Below are positions 44,098 to 53,856 of a DNA stretch of 64,000 nucleotides, in pieces; positions within the stretch are counted from its first letter, which is position 1; each line of letters opens with the position of its first letter. The DNA lies in assembly GCF_029623755.1 (NCBI RefSeq), contig NZ_CP121106.1, positions 1,561,001 to 1,625,000 of the forward strand. The letters run 5' to 3'. Both the position numbers and the translations under genes were made by a program. The notes under the pieces were generated by a model. It was not told where the DNA came from. It saw nothing but the letters and a program-made list of their open reading frames with translations, and ran no database searches. This DNA comes from Altererythrobacter sp. CAU 1644 (GTDB lineage: Bacteria; Pseudomonadota; Alphaproteobacteria; Sphingomonadales; Sphingomonadaceae).

Positions 44098-44902
44098 TGT
44101 GATCGAACGCGAGGCCGTGACGGTCGGCGGTGTCGAGATCTCACCCGCCGCCATCGCTGCCGAGGCGCAAAACCATCCGGCCGGAGACGCCGAGGAAGCG
44201 TGGCAATCGGCGGCCGAGGCCCTGGCGATCAAGCACATGCTGCTCGCCGAGGCCGAACGGTTGGGGATCGAGGCGGGCGAGATCGAGGATGCCGCGGGTC
44301 GCAAGCTCGCCGGCGATGATGCCAGGATCGAAGCCCTGTTGGCGCAGGAGATCACGGTTCCTGAAGCCAATGAGGCAGAGGCGCGCCGGTTCTACGCGCA
44401 GCATCGGGACCGCTTTGCCAGCGAGGCGCTAGTCGAGGCCGAGCACATCCTGCTCGCCGCATCGCCCGAGGATACGCTGGCCTACAATATGGCGCTGAGC
44501 GATGCGCGCGGCCTGATCCGCCAGGTCGCGGCTGATCCAGACAGTTTCGCGCGACTGGCCCGCGAGTATTCCGCCTGCCCGTCGAAGGAGCAGGGCGGCA
44601 ATCTTGGGCAGATCGGCGTGGGTCAGACCGTCGCCGAATTCGAGGAAGCGCTGTTTGCGCTCGCCGAGGGCGAGCTGTGCCGCGAGCCGGTCCGCACCCG
44701 GTTCGGCGTCCATGTCATTCGTGCAGGCCGCCGGGCGGAGAGCCAGCAATTGCCGTTTGAGGCGGTCGCCGCTTCGATCCGCGCCTATCTCGAGGAGGCG
44801 AGCTATCGCCGCGCCGTGGCGCAATATCTGTCGATCCTCGCCAGCCGAACCGAAATCCAGGGCGTCGAACTGCCAATCGCGGATGGACCCCTGGTCCAGT
44901 GA
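44090..44902 (+). CDS. PpiC-type peptidyl-prolyl isomerase (NarM/NifM-like)
   Basis: 270 residues. An N-terminal SurA-like helical chaperone part (EAWQSAAEALAIKHMLLAEAERLGI) is followed by a parvulin domain at about 115-225 (VEAEHILLAA, ARLAREYSACPSKEQGGNLGQIGVGQTVAEFEEALFAL, RFGVHVIRA). No signal peptide is visible, so it is probably cytoplasmic. Genes of this type close many narGHJI operons in proteobacteria and may help fold or mature the reductase. The start overlaps narI by 8 bases, which argues for coupled translation and a Nar-related job. Confidence 0.9.
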   Translation: MADVIEREAVTVGGVEISPAAIAAEAQNHPAGDAEEAWQSAAEALAIKHMLLAEAERLGIEAGEIEDAAGRKLAGDDARIEALLAQEITVPEANEAEARRFYAQHRDRFASEALVEAEHILLAASPEDTLAYNMALSDARGLIRQVAADPDSFARLAREYSACPSKEQGGNLGQIGVGQTVAEFEEALFALAEGELCREPVRTRFGVHVIRAGRRAESQQLPFEAVAASIRAYLEEASYRRAVAQYLSILASRTEIQGVELPIADGPLVQ

Positions 44903-44947
44903 CCGCGGATTCTCGCTGACACTCACCTTCCGACCGGAGAGCGAACA

Positions 44948-45484
44948 TTGCCAGGCATTGACGAAACCCTGACATTTCATCCGCTGAATATCGCGATACT
45001 GACAATCTCTGATACGCGGACGCTCGAGACGGACACTTCGGGCGAGCTTCTGGCGTCGCGTATCGTCACTGCTGGCCATGACTTGATCGCTCGGGCGATC
45101 GTCAGGGATGACGTTGCCGCCATCCGGGCCCAGCTAGAGGCGTGGCTGGCACAACCCGAGATCGAAATCATCCTTACGACCGGCGGCACCGGTTTCTCGC
45201 CGCGAGACAACACGCCGGAGGCTGTCAGGCCGCTGTTGCGGCGCGAAATGGACGGTTTCTCGGTCGCCTTCCACCAAAGGAGTCTTGAATCGGTCGGCGT
45301 CGCTACGATGCAGTCGCGCGCCTTTGCAGGGCAGGCCCGAGATGCCTTCGTCTTCTGCATCCCGGGATCGACAGGCGCCTGCCGCGATGCTTGGGACGGG
45401 TTGCTTGAGTTCGAATTCGACAGCCGCCACAAGCCGTGCTCGATCGCAGGAGCGCTGCCGCGATTGCGGGAAGTGTGTGCCTGA
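44948..45484 (+). CDS. moaB: molybdenum cofactor biosynthesis protein MoaB
   Basis: 178 residues from a TTG at 44948 with GGAG about 10 bases upstream. The MoaB/MogA fold is clear: LNIAILTISDTRTLETDTSGELL, the molybdopterin-binding LTTGGTGFSPRDNTPEAVRPLL, and FCIPGSTGACRDAWDGLL. MoaB-type proteins adenylylate molybdopterin or act in related steps of cofactor assembly. The position directly after the nitrate reductase operon fits the molybdenum demand of NarG; it is the only cofactor gene in the window. Confidence 0.94.
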   Translation: MPGIDETLTFHPLNIAILTISDTRTLETDTSGELLASRIVTAGHDLIARAIVRDDVAAIRAQLEAWLAQPEIEIILTTGGTGFSPRDNTPEAVRPLLRREMDGFSVAFHQRSLESVGVATMQSRAFAGQARDAFVFCIPGSTGACRDAWDGLLEFEFDSRHKPCSIAGALPRLREVCA

Positions 45485-45631
45485 ACACCAGTTTCGAAAG
45501 CCCCGGCTGCCTCAAGGCTGGCTCGAGCGCCAAGGCTGTAAACTTCGCCGCGCCGGCGAGTGAAGAGCCGATGCTCTCATACTTTCGTCGTGCTTGGACG
45601 CGCGGGCCGACTGAAGTAGAACCGGCAACAC

Positions 45632-47518
45632 ATGGATACCTCGCTTCTCCATGAAATAGACGGTTTCCTCGTCGATGTTCCCGCGTTCGCTGCGCTCGAC
45701 ATCGCGACGCGCCAGACCGTATCGAAGCAGATCGAGATCTCGTATTTTCGCCGCGGGACCCCCATCACGCAAGCCGGCGACGACAATCAGTTCCTTTCGA
45801 TCATTCGTTCGGGCAGTGTCGAACTGCGCCTTGGCGGAACGGAATTGCATGCCCGGTTGGGCGAACGCGATTGCTTCGGATATCCCTCGCTAATCCGCCG
45901 CGGACCAGCGCAAAACGAGGCGACCGCCAACGAGGATTGCCTGCTCTACCGGCTGCCTGCCGAACGCTTTCACAGGCTGTGGGAAGATCATCCGGCGTTC
46001 AGGCACTTCTTCGATCTCGACGAAGCCGGGCGGCTACGGCGAGCGGTTGGGTCGCTACGGGCTGAGAACGCCGGCTCTGCCCCCGAAGAAAGCTTCGGAA
46101 CGCATATCCCGCTCGGCAAGATCGTTTCGCCGCGAGTTCTCGTCTCCTGCGATCCGGGACTGACGATCGGCGATGCCGCCAGAATGATGGCGGATCAGGA
46201 CGTCTCCGTACTCCCGGTGCTGGAGCAGGATGCGCTGGTGGGAATCCTTACCGACAAGGACTTGCGGCGCAGGGTTCTGGCGGTGCAGCTCGACCTCACC
46301 GTGCCGGTGGCGCAGGTGATGACGCCCGATCCAATCACCGCCGGCGAGAGCCAGACCGTGCTCGATGCCCTAGTCGCCATGACCACGCACAATATTCGCC
46401 ATCTGCCGGTGGTCGATGCATCGAATGACCTGGTTGGGATCGTGTCATCTAGCGACGTACTGTCCCAGCTAGGGTCGAACTCGTTTCACCTTGCGCGCGA
46501 AGTGCAAACTGCGCGCGACCTGCCTTCGCTGGTCGACGCGAGCGCCCATTTGCCGCGGGCGGTCGCGGGCCTGGTCGAGGCGGGCGTCGATGCCGATCCC
46601 GTCGCGCGTTACGTCAGCTCGATAGGCGAGTTGTTCCACCGCCGCATCCTGGCCTTGGCCGAGCAGGAGCTCGGGCCGCCGCCGGTTCCATACGCGCTGG
46701 TTTGCTTCGGGTCGCTGGCGCGCAGCGAAGTATCGCTCGGATCGGATCAGGATAACGGATTCGTCTTTGCAGAGACCTATTCGCGCGAAAAGCATGACGG
46801 CTATTTCGCCGAGCTCGGGCGACGTCTGGCAGACGGGCTCGACAGCACCGGATATCGCTATTGCCCGGGGGACATCATGGCGTCCAACCCGGAGTATCGG
46901 GCGACGGTCGGCGAATGGATCGAGCGCTTTGCCGGATGGATCGAAGATCCCGACCCGCAGGCCATCCTGGAGAGCGGCATCTTCTTCGACATCCGTCCCG
47001 TTACCGGCGAGGCGAGGCTGGTCGAACAGCTTCGGACGGAGACCTATCAGAGGGCGGCAAAAAACCGGATCTTCACATCGTTTGTCGCGCGGGCTGCAGC
47101 GAGCTCGGCCGTCCCGCTCGGCTTCTTCCGCAACTTCCTGCTCGAGAAGGACGCGGTCGAAGGCAAGGTGCTCGACCTCAAGGCGCAGGCGATAAACCCT
47201 GTTATCGATCTTGCGCGAACCCACGCGATTGCCAACGGAATCGAGGCCACCAACACCGTCGAGCGATTGCGCGCCGCCAGCGATGCGGGGGCGCTCGACA
47301 AGGAAGCTGCACGCGATCTTGCAGCCTGCTTCGAGTTCGTGCGTGATGTTCGCTTCCGGCATCAGGCAGCACAGATCCGGCGGGGCGAGTGCCCCAGCAA
47401 CAAGCTCGATCCAGCCGAACTATCGCGCTTCGACCGGGAGCATCTGCGCGACGCATTCAAGCTCATCCGCGCCGAGCTCGATCGGTTGCGCACGGCCTAT
47501 GCCGGCGGTTTGACCTGA
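45632..47518 (+). CDS. cNMP-binding / CBS / DUF294 nucleotidyltransferase-like protein
   Basis: 628 residues with four modules. These are a cyclic-nucleotide-type beta-roll (1-125), a CBS pair (about 165-290, with MMADQDVSVLPVLEQDALVGILTDKDLRRR and NIRHLPVVDASNDLVGIVSSSDV), and a DUF294 GlnD-like nucleotidyltransferase core (about 335-470) with GSLARSEVSLGSDQDNG, where Gly-Ser and Asp-x-Asp match the metal-binding site. DUF294_C closes the chain. Together they suggest a signal-responsive uridylyl/adenylyl transferase whose target is unknown. The next gene (exonuclease) starts directly at its stop codon. This pair is a standard companion of ActP/CrbS acetate genes. Confidence 0.9.
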   Translation: MDTSLLHEIDGFLVDVPAFAALDIATRQTVSKQIEISYFRRGTPITQAGDDNQFLSIIRSGSVELRLGGTELHARLGERDCFGYPSLIRRGPAQNEATANEDCLLYRLPAERFHRLWEDHPAFRHFFDLDEAGRLRRAVGSLRAENAGSAPEESFGTHIPLGKIVSPRVLVSCDPGLTIGDAARMMADQDVSVLPVLEQDALVGILTDKDLRRRVLAVQLDLTVPVAQVMTPDPITAGESQTVLDALVAMTTHNIRHLPVVDASNDLVGIVSSSDVLSQLGSNSFHLAREVQTARDLPSLVDASAHLPRAVAGLVEAGVDADPVARYVSSIGELFHRRILALAEQELGPPPVPYALVCFGSLARSEVSLGSDQDNGFVFAETYSREKHDGYFAELGRRLADGLDSTGYRYCPGDIMASNPEYRATVGEWIERFAGWIEDPDPQAILESGIFFDIRPVTGEARLVEQLRTETYQRAAKNRIFTSFVARAAASSAVPLGFFRNFLLEKDAVEGKVLDLKAQAINPVIDLARTHAIANGIEATNTVERLRAASDAGALDKEAARDLAACFEFVRDVRFRHQAAQIRRGECPSNKLDPAELSRFDREHLRDAFKLIRAELDRLRTAYAGGLT

Positions 47519-48211
47519 ATGTTTGACCGGCTTTTCGGCGGTCCCGAGCGCCAGCTTGAGCGGGCCTTCGAACGCGCCTCCGCGAAGATTTCATCAGGGC
47601 CGCTGGCCGATTACTATGCCCGGGGGCTTCCAGATCTAAAGGCCGAGGTGAGCGAGGTCCCATTGCTGGCGATCGATCTCGAAACCGACGGTCTCGACTC
47701 CTCGCGCGACATGATCCTTGAATCGGGTTCGGTCGCGCTGGACATGGGATCGATCCAGGGAGGATCGGCGCGAAGGATCAGGTTCCGGGCCGAGCGACCG
47801 CTCAATGCCGAAGCCGTTGTCATTCACAGCATTACCGATGACGAGGCGGCGGACGCGCTTCCCGCCGAGGAGGCCTTGGCCCTGGTCCTGGAGCAATGCA
47901 CTGGCCGGGTGCTCGTGGCGCATTTTGCCGAGATCGAGGCGGGGTTTCTCGATGCAGCATGTCGCAAGCGATACGGAGCGCCCTTCGTCGCGCCGTTTAT
48001 CTGCACGATGCAGCTTGAGGCGCGCTGGTTTCCGCGCTCGCGGGCGCGGGACGGATTGAGGCTCGGCAAGCTGCGTTCGCAATACGGCCTGCCACCCTAC
48101 CGCGCGCACGACGGGCTGACCGATGCGCTGGCATGTGCGGAGGTGTTCCTTGCCCAGCTGGCCTACGCGAAGCGGGAGCGTGCGCCCGTCGCCGAACTGC
48201 TCCGAAGCTAG
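47519..48211 (+). CDS. DnaQ-like 3'-5' exonuclease
   Basis: 230 residues. ExoI/II/III motifs of the DEDD exonuclease family are visible: LLAIDLETDGLDSSRDMILESG (first Asp and Glu), LVAHFAEIEAGFLDAACRK (second Asp position replaced by Glu in AEIEAGF), and YRAHDGLTDALACAEVF (His and Asp, DEDDh type). It resembles the epsilon subunit of DNA polymerase III in fold but is a stand-alone accessory enzyme. It starts immediately after the DUF294 stop codon, so the two are coupled. The two genes probably form a unit linked to the acetate genes that follow. Confidence 0.9.
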   Translation: MFDRLFGGPERQLERAFERASAKISSGPLADYYARGLPDLKAEVSEVPLLAIDLETDGLDSSRDMILESGSVALDMGSIQGGSARRIRFRAERPLNAEAVVIHSITDDEAADALPAEEALALVLEQCTGRVLVAHFAEIEAGFLDAACRKRYGAPFVAPFICTMQLEARWFPRSRARDGLRLGKLRSQYGLPPYRAHDGLTDALACAEVFLAQLAYAKRERAPVAELLRS

Positions 48212-48334
48212 TCGCCGCCCGTGCGGGCATTAGACCAAAGTCGCGCTGTGAAAGATCGGGCCAGGCTCTAGGCTTGATGGTGGACCGTGGAAGATCCGCG
48301 GCACTCGTATCCATTCGAGGGGGAGGCACTTAAT

Positions 48335-48604
48335 ATGTCTGATCAAGATCCCAATGCCGCGTCGGCGGGCGCGTATTGGAAAGCCAATATCCGCCTGCTC
48401 GTCACACTGATGGCAATCTGGTTCCTGGTGTCGTTCGGCGCCGGGATCCTGTTCCGTCCGTTCCTGGACCAGTTCATGATCGGGGGTTTCCCGCTCGGCT
48501 TCTGGTTCGCCCAACAGGGTTCGATCTACGTCTTCATCGTGCTGATTTTCTATTACGCGTGGAAGATGAAGAAGATCGAACGCGAATTCGATCTCGACGA
48601 TTGA
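48335..48604 (+). CDS. DUF4212 small membrane subunit of sodium:solute symporter
   Basis: 89 residues from the ATG at 48335, preceded by GGGGGAGG at 48319-48326; an upstream in-frame start at 48287 is unlikely. Two membrane helices (IRLLVTLMAIWFLVSFGAGILF and FPLGFWFAQQGSIYVFIVLIFYYAW) and the C-terminal KKIEREFDLDD are typical of the DUF4212 family. It is always found just upstream of a VC_2705-type symporter and is thought to be its small subunit. A TAGACCA motif lies about 100 bases upstream (48231). Confidence 0.92.
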   Translation: MSDQDPNAASAGAYWKANIRLLVTLMAIWFLVSFGAGILFRPFLDQFMIGGFPLGFWFAQQGSIYVFIVLIFYYAWKMKKIEREFDLDD

Positions 48605-48614
48605 GGAGGGGACC

Positions 48615-50393
48615 ATGTCGACACAAGCATTGATCTATCTCTTCGTCGGGCTGAGCTTCGCGCTCTACATCGGCATCGCGATCTGGTCGCGGGCCGGATC
48701 GACCAAGGAATTCTACGTCGCGGGCGGCGGGGTCCACCCTGTCGTCAACGGTATGGCGACCGCCGCCGACTGGATGAGCGCCGCGTCCTTCATATCGATG
48801 GCAGGGCTCATAGCCTTCATGGGCTATGACGGCTCGGTCTACCTGATGGGCTGGACCGGCGGTTACGTGATGCTGGCGCTTCTGCTGGCGCCCTATCTCC
48901 GCAAATTCGGCCAGTTCACCGTGCCCGACTTCATTGGGACGCGATACTATTCGAACGTCGCGCGCACGGTCGCCGTGATCTGCCTGATCTTCATCAGTTT
49001 CACCTATATCGCCGGGCAGATGCGCGGCGTGGGTATCGTGTTCAGCCGCTTCCTCGAAGTGGAAGTCACGATGGGCGTGATCATCGGGATGGCGATCGTC
49101 TTCGTCTATGCCGTGCTCGGCGGGATGAAGGGCATCACCTACACGCAGGTGGCGCAGTACTGCGTGCTGATTTTCGCCTACCTGGTGCCGGCTATCTTCA
49201 TCTCGCTGCTGATCACCGGCAATCCGGTGCCCCAGCTGGGCCTCGGATCGATGGTGAACGACGGGTCCGGCATGTACGTGCTGGAGAAGCTCGACGAGAG
49301 CCTGCAGATGATGGGCTTTGGGGCCTATACCGACGGCAGCAAATCGATGATCGACGTGTTCTGCATCACCGCAGCGCTGATGATCGGGACCGCCGGACTG
49401 CCGCACGTCATCGTCCGCTTCTTCACCGTTCCCAAGGCTTCGGATGCCCGTAAGTCGGCAGGTTGGGCGCTGATCTTTATCGCCTTGCTCTACACCACTG
49501 CTCCTGCGGTGGCGGCCTTCGCCCGGATCAACTTCAACGAGACGGTCGATCAAACCGCCTACGAGGAAGCTCCGGCGTGGTTCAAGAACTGGGAAAGCAA
49601 CAAGCTGATCGCCTGGACCGACAAGAACGGTGACGGTGTGATGCAGGTGGCCAAGGGCGATGCCTTCAAGGGTGCGCCCGAATACACCGGCGAAACCGGT
49701 CCACTGGGCCAGCAGCTCGTCTCGAACGAAGTGCTGAGCGACAATCCGAACGAGGTCTATGTCGACCGCGACATCATGGTGCTCGCCAACCCGGAGATTG
49801 CCAATCTCCCAGGATGGGTGATCGCCCTGGTCGCGGCGGGTGGTCTTGCCGCCGCCCTGTCGACCGCAGCCGGGTTGCTGCTGGTGATCTCGACCGCGGT
49901 CAGTCACGATCTGCTCAAGTCGACCTTCCGTCCGGAGATTTCGGAGAAAGGCGAGTTGCTCGCAGCCCGCGTGGCGGCGACGGCGGCGATCGTTGTGGCC
50001 GGCTATCTCGGCATCTATCCGCCCGGATGGGTGGCGCAGGTGGTAGCCTTCGCATTCGGACTTGCCGCGGCCTCGCTGTTCCCGGCCATCTTCATGGGGA
50101 TTTTCTCCAAGTCGATGAACAAGGAGGGAGCGATTGCAGGGATGGTTGTCGGCCTCGCCTTCACCTTCCTCTACATCGCCTACTTCAAGCTCATGGTGGA
50201 TCCCGCGATGAATGTGGAGGCCAACTGGCTGTTCGGTATCTCGCCCGAAGGGATCGGCGTGGTCGGAATGGTTCTCAACTTCATCGTGGCGATCGTGGTG
50301 GCCAAGATGACGTCGGCACCGCCGGCCGAGATCGATCGCCTAGTCGAATCGATCCGCGTTCCGCGCGGAGCCGGGGAGGCCCACTCACACTAA
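48615..50393 (+). CDS. actP: ActP-type sodium:solute (acetate) symporter, VC_2705 subfamily
   Basis: 592 residues with about 13 membrane helices. It carries SSS-family motifs such as EFYVAGGGVHPVVNGMATAADWMSAASFISMAGLIAF and MIGTAGLPHVIVRFFTVP, plus a soluble insert around residues 310-390 typical of this subfamily. Members carry acetate, pyruvate or propionate with sodium or protons. It is 10 bases after the DUF4212 gene and close to a CrbS-like kinase, Acs and PrpE, which strongly suggests acetate/propionate uptake. A terminator hairpin follows (50421-50446). Confidence 0.93.
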   Translation: MSTQALIYLFVGLSFALYIGIAIWSRAGSTKEFYVAGGGVHPVVNGMATAADWMSAASFISMAGLIAFMGYDGSVYLMGWTGGYVMLALLLAPYLRKFGQFTVPDFIGTRYYSNVARTVAVICLIFISFTYIAGQMRGVGIVFSRFLEVEVTMGVIIGMAIVFVYAVLGGMKGITYTQVAQYCVLIFAYLVPAIFISLLITGNPVPQLGLGSMVNDGSGMYVLEKLDESLQMMGFGAYTDGSKSMIDVFCITAALMIGTAGLPHVIVRFFTVPKASDARKSAGWALIFIALLYTTAPAVAAFARINFNETVDQTAYEEAPAWFKNWESNKLIAWTDKNGDGVMQVAKGDAFKGAPEYTGETGPLGQQLVSNEVLSDNPNEVYVDRDIMVLANPEIANLPGWVIALVAAGGLAAALSTAAGLLLVISTAVSHDLLKSTFRPEISEKGELLAARVAATAAIVVAGYLGIYPPGWVAQVVAFAFGLAAASLFPAIFMGIFSKSMNKEGAIAGMVVGLAFTFLYIAYFKLMVDPAMNVEANWLFGISPEGIGVVGMVLNFIVAIVVAKMTSAPPAEIDRLVESIRVPRGAGEAHSH

Positions 50394-50420
50394 TCTCCTC
50401 CAGGAGTGAGGGTCTCCGGC

Positions 50421-50450
50421 GGGGGCGACAGGAAACTGTCGCTCCCGTTT
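50421..50450 (+). terminator. GNRA-loop hairpin terminator after the symporter gene
   Basis: GGGGGCGACAG (50421-50431) pairs with CTGTCGCTCCC (50436-50446) over 11 base pairs with one G-T wobble, closing a GAAA tetraloop. A short T-rich stretch (GTTTGGATTT) follows. It lies 27 bases after the symporter stop and 44 bases before the kinase start, so it probably lowers read-through into the kinase gene. Confidence 0.65.
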
Positions 50451-50493
50451 GGATTTGCCGTTAGGCTCGCGTCGAGGGAGGGATGCCAGGGCG

Positions 50494-53400
50494 ATGTCAG
50501 CTTGGTTCGTGCCGGTCTTGGTTGCAGTGGCATATGCTGCGCTGCTGTTCTGGATCGCCCATGCCGGCGACCGGCATCCGGTAAGCGAATTCGCCAATCG
50601 CCACCGCCGCATTATCTACGGGCTGTCGCTCGCGGTTTATTGCACCAGCTGGACCTTTTTCGGCGCGGTCGGCACCGCGATGGGTTCGGGCCTGCGCTAT
50701 CTTCCGATCTATCTCGGCCCAATCATCATGTTCGTGTTCTTCGCGCGCTTCCTCGAGCGCGTGCTCAAAGTCGGCAAGGCGCAGCATTCGACTTCGATCG
50801 CGGACTTCCTGTCGGCGCGTTATGGCAAGAGCGCCTGGGTCGCCGCACTCGTAACGCTGATCGCCCTGTTCGGCGCGCTCCCTTACATGGCGCTGCAGCT
50901 GAAATCGATCAGCCAAACGCTCGCGGCACTATCGCCTGGCATCACCCAATATTTGCGCGACGGCGAGATCGTGATGGCGGTGGCTGGAGCAATGGCTGCC
51001 TTTGCGGTCCTGTTCGGTACCGGCCGCCTCGACCTCACCCAGCACAACCGCGGCATGGTTCTCGCGATTGCAGTCGAAGCGCTGATCAAGCTCATCGCGA
51101 TCGCAGCAGTGGCCGCATTCGCCATCGCGCTTTTGCTGACAGAATCGAGTCCGTCCGGAGTGGGGCGGGTCGCTGCCGAAACCTTCTCCTGGTCGCAGAT
51201 CGACGCGCGTTTCGTCACGCTTACCGCCATCTCCGCCATGGCGATCATGTGCTTGCCGCGTCAGTTTCACATGCTGGTTGTCGAGGCGCAGGAAAACCGA
51301 CTGGTCGGCCCGATGCGGTGGCTGTTCCCGGCCTACCTGGTCTTGATCTGCGCCGCGGTACTGCCTGTGGTCCTTGCGGGCGCGACCCTGATGCCCGAGA
51401 ATGCCCAGGCCGACATGCTGATGCTCAGCCTGCCGCTGGCCTATGGCTCCGATGCGCTGGCAATGCTGGCGTTCATCGGTGGTTTCAGCGCCTCCACCGG
51501 TATGATCATTGTCACTAGCATTGCGCTTTCGGGCATGGTGACCAACGACCTGATCGTCCCGGTGTTCTTTCGCGACCGCCTGCTTCAGCGCGGCGAAAAA
51601 CAGGTTGTCGGCCCGGTCCTGATCCTGGTCCGGCGCCTGACCGTCGTCGCTCTCCTGCTGCTGGCCTATCTTTACGTGCGGGCGGTGGGTAGCGGGTCCA
51701 CGCTTGCCGGCCTGGGCGAGATTGCATTCGCAGGGGTGGCGCAATTCGCGCCCGGCCTGCTGCTCGGCTTTACCTGGCGCAGGGCGAACCGGGTCGGGAT
51801 GATCGCTGGCCTGATCGGCGGATTCGCTGGCTGGCTGGTTCTGCTTGCCGCGCCGGTGTTCGATCCATCGATAGCGCCTTTTGTGATCGGGGACGATCTG
51901 CTGGTGTCGGGCACGGTGCTGAGCCTTGCCACCAATACCGCGCTGCTGGTGATATTCTCCCTCGTTGGTCAAACCAATCTGGCCGACCGCGTCCAGGCGA
52001 TTGCCTATGTCGATCGACGCGCCCTGTTGCCGGACCCGGACGAGCTTTCCACCGAAGCGCATGTCGCCGACTTTCGCCTGCTGCTTGAACAGTTCGTCGG
52101 CGACGTGCAGGCAAAGGAAGTGCTCAACGGCCTGCGGCTCGAAACCGGCCGGAATTACCGCGACGCGGACCGGGCCGATGCGGCCTTGCGCAACGCCAGC
52201 GAGCGCGTGATCAGCGCGATCATCGGCAGTTCTTCCGCGCGCGCGCTGATCCAGTCGACGATCGAGGGCGACCCGGTCTCGCTCGAGCATGTGGTGGCGA
52301 TGTTCGACGAGACGTCACAGCGGCTCCAGTTCGGGGCGGGGCTGCTCCAGATCGCGATCGAGAACATCGACCAGGGGATTTCGGTGGTCGACAAGGACCA
52401 GCGGCTGGTGGCCTGGAACCGTCGCTATGTCGAGATGTTCGACCTGCCCCAGGAGCTCGTCGAGATCGGCCGCCCGATTGCTGACCTGCTGGGCTTCAAC
52501 ATGCGAGCCCTCGGCTTCCCCGAACCCACGATCGAAAGCGAGGTCGAAAAACGGCTCGGTTTTCTGCGGGCGGGAACCCGCCACAGCACCGAGCGGGTGC
52601 TCTCCGACGGGCGGGTTCTGCGCGTCCTCGGCAATGCGGCGCCCAACGGCGGCTATGTCACCAGCTATTCCGACGTGACCGCCGATCGTCTCGCCGAACA
52701 GGCGCTGGAGGCGAAAGTTCTCGAGCGGACGGAACAATTGGTCAGGTCGAACACGGCGCTCGAAGCCGCGACGCGCTCAAAGACCCGGTTTCTCGCGGCA
52801 GCCAGCCACGACCTGGTTCAGCCGCTCAATGCTGCGCGGCTGTTCGCCAGCGCGCTGAGCGAAGAGATTGATCAGGAACGCCCCCGCGAACAGCGCCTGT
52901 TGGGCCAGATCGATCGTTCGATCCGTACAGCTGACCGGCTGCTCAGGGCGTTGCTCGATATCTCGCGGCTCGACGGCGGCAATGTCGATATTGCTACCAC
53001 GCGGTTCTCGCTCGATCTCGCCTTTGCCGAGATCGTCAACGAGTTCGAAGTGCAGGCCCAGGCGAAAGCCATCCAGCTGATCGTCCAGCCCTGTGGTCTA
53101 TGGATCGAGACCGATCGCGGCCTGTTCGTGTCGGTGTTGCAGAACCTGGTGACCAACGCCGTGCGCTATACCGAAAGCGGCAAGGTGCTGGTGGGCGGCA
53201 AGCGGCGCGGGACCGAAGTGGAAATTCTGGTCGCCGATCAAGGCCCGGGTATTGCGCCAATGGATCTCGGCCGGATTTTCGACGAGTTCACCCAGCTCGG
53301 GAAAGGGCGCGAGAGTGAGGGTCTCGGTCTCGGCCTCGCTATCGTGAAACGGATCGCTGCGATGCTGGGAACACGGGTCGACGTCAGATCCGAACTCGGT

Positions 53401-53856
53401 CGGGGAAGCTGTTTCTCCTTCAGATTGCCGGTGGTCGAGCCCGCAATCGTCACGGAGGTTCGCGACGAGGCGAGCAGGCAAGCGATCGCGCACGATGGCG
53501 CGAGCGTGCTCTGTATCGACAATGATGGGCCGAGCTGCGAGGCGATGGTCGCGTTGCTGAGGCGCTGGGGTCTCGATGCGGTCGGGGCGCGCCACCCGGA
53601 CGAGGTTCCAGCCGATCTGGAGCCGGCGCTGATCCTGCTCGATTACCGGCTCGACGACGGGCTTACCGGCGACATCGCATGGCGAACCCTGGGTGAGAAG
53701 CTGGGCGAACTCCCGCCGGTCGTGCTGCTGACAGCGGAAGATACCGATGAAACCAAGTCGGCCGCCGCTGCCATGGGCGCGCAACGGATGATCAAGCCGG
53801 CCAGTCCGGCGGCGCTGCGCGCCCTGATCAATGCGGTACTAAGGATTGATGCCTGA
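50494..53856 (+). CDS. CrbS-like hybrid sensor kinase with a symporter domain
   Basis: 1120 residues from the ATG at 50494 (GGGAGGG upstream). Residues 1-500 are a sodium:solute symporter-like domain with about 13 helices (RRIIYGLSLAVYCTSWTFFGAVGTA). A PAS-like region (about 610-725) with a short coiled coil, HisKA with SHDLVQPLNAARLF (His near residue 772), HATPase (NAVRYTESGKVLVGG, DQGPGIAPMD, SEGLGLGLAIVKR) and a receiver domain (LLDYRLDDG, Asp near 1050) follow. This is the CrbS/MxtR design, where an SLC5 module controls a kinase that activates acetate use. Its 3' end overlaps the convergent response-regulator gene by 18 bases. Confidence 0.93.
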   Translation: MSAWFVPVLVAVAYAALLFWIAHAGDRHPVSEFANRHRRIIYGLSLAVYCTSWTFFGAVGTAMGSGLRYLPIYLGPIIMFVFFARFLERVLKVGKAQHSTSIADFLSARYGKSAWVAALVTLIALFGALPYMALQLKSISQTLAALSPGITQYLRDGEIVMAVAGAMAAFAVLFGTGRLDLTQHNRGMVLAIAVEALIKLIAIAAVAAFAIALLLTESSPSGVGRVAAETFSWSQIDARFVTLTAISAMAIMCLPRQFHMLVVEAQENRLVGPMRWLFPAYLVLICAAVLPVVLAGATLMPENAQADMLMLSLPLAYGSDALAMLAFIGGFSASTGMIIVTSIALSGMVTNDLIVPVFFRDRLLQRGEKQVVGPVLILVRRLTVVALLLLAYLYVRAVGSGSTLAGLGEIAFAGVAQFAPGLLLGFTWRRANRVGMIAGLIGGFAGWLVLLAAPVFDPSIAPFVIGDDLLVSGTVLSLATNTALLVIFSLVGQTNLADRVQAIAYVDRRALLPDPDELSTEAHVADFRLLLEQFVGDVQAKEVLNGLRLETGRNYRDADRADAALRNASERVISAIIGSSSARALIQSTIEGDPVSLEHVVAMFDETSQRLQFGAGLLQIAIENIDQGISVVDKDQRLVAWNRRYVEMFDLPQELVEIGRPIADLLGFNMRALGFPEPTIESEVEKRLGFLRAGTRHSTERVLSDGRVLRVLGNAAPNGGYVTSYSDVTADRLAEQALEAKVLERTEQLVRSNTALEAATRSKTRFLAAASHDLVQPLNAARLFASALSEEIDQERPREQRLLGQIDRSIRTADRLLRALLDISRLDGGNVDIATTRFSLDLAFAEIVNEFEVQAQAKAIQLIVQPCGLWIETDRGLFVSVLQNLVTNAVRYTESGKVLVGGKRRGTEVEILVADQGPGIAPMDLGRIFDEFTQLGKGRESEGLGLGLAIVKRIAAMLGTRVDVRSELGRGSCFSFRLPVVEPAIVTEVRDEASRQAIAHDGASVLCIDNDGPSCEAMVALLRRWGLDAVGARHPDEVPADLEPALILLDYRLDDGLTGDIAWRTLGEKLGELPPVVLLTAEDTDETKSAAAAMGAQRMIKPASPAALRALINAVLRIDA

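Noticed and set aside
50494..51990. Symporter-like N-terminus considered as a separate transporter gene.
   Set aside because: The frame continues without a stop into PAS, HisKA, HATPase and receiver domains, so it is one hybrid kinase.
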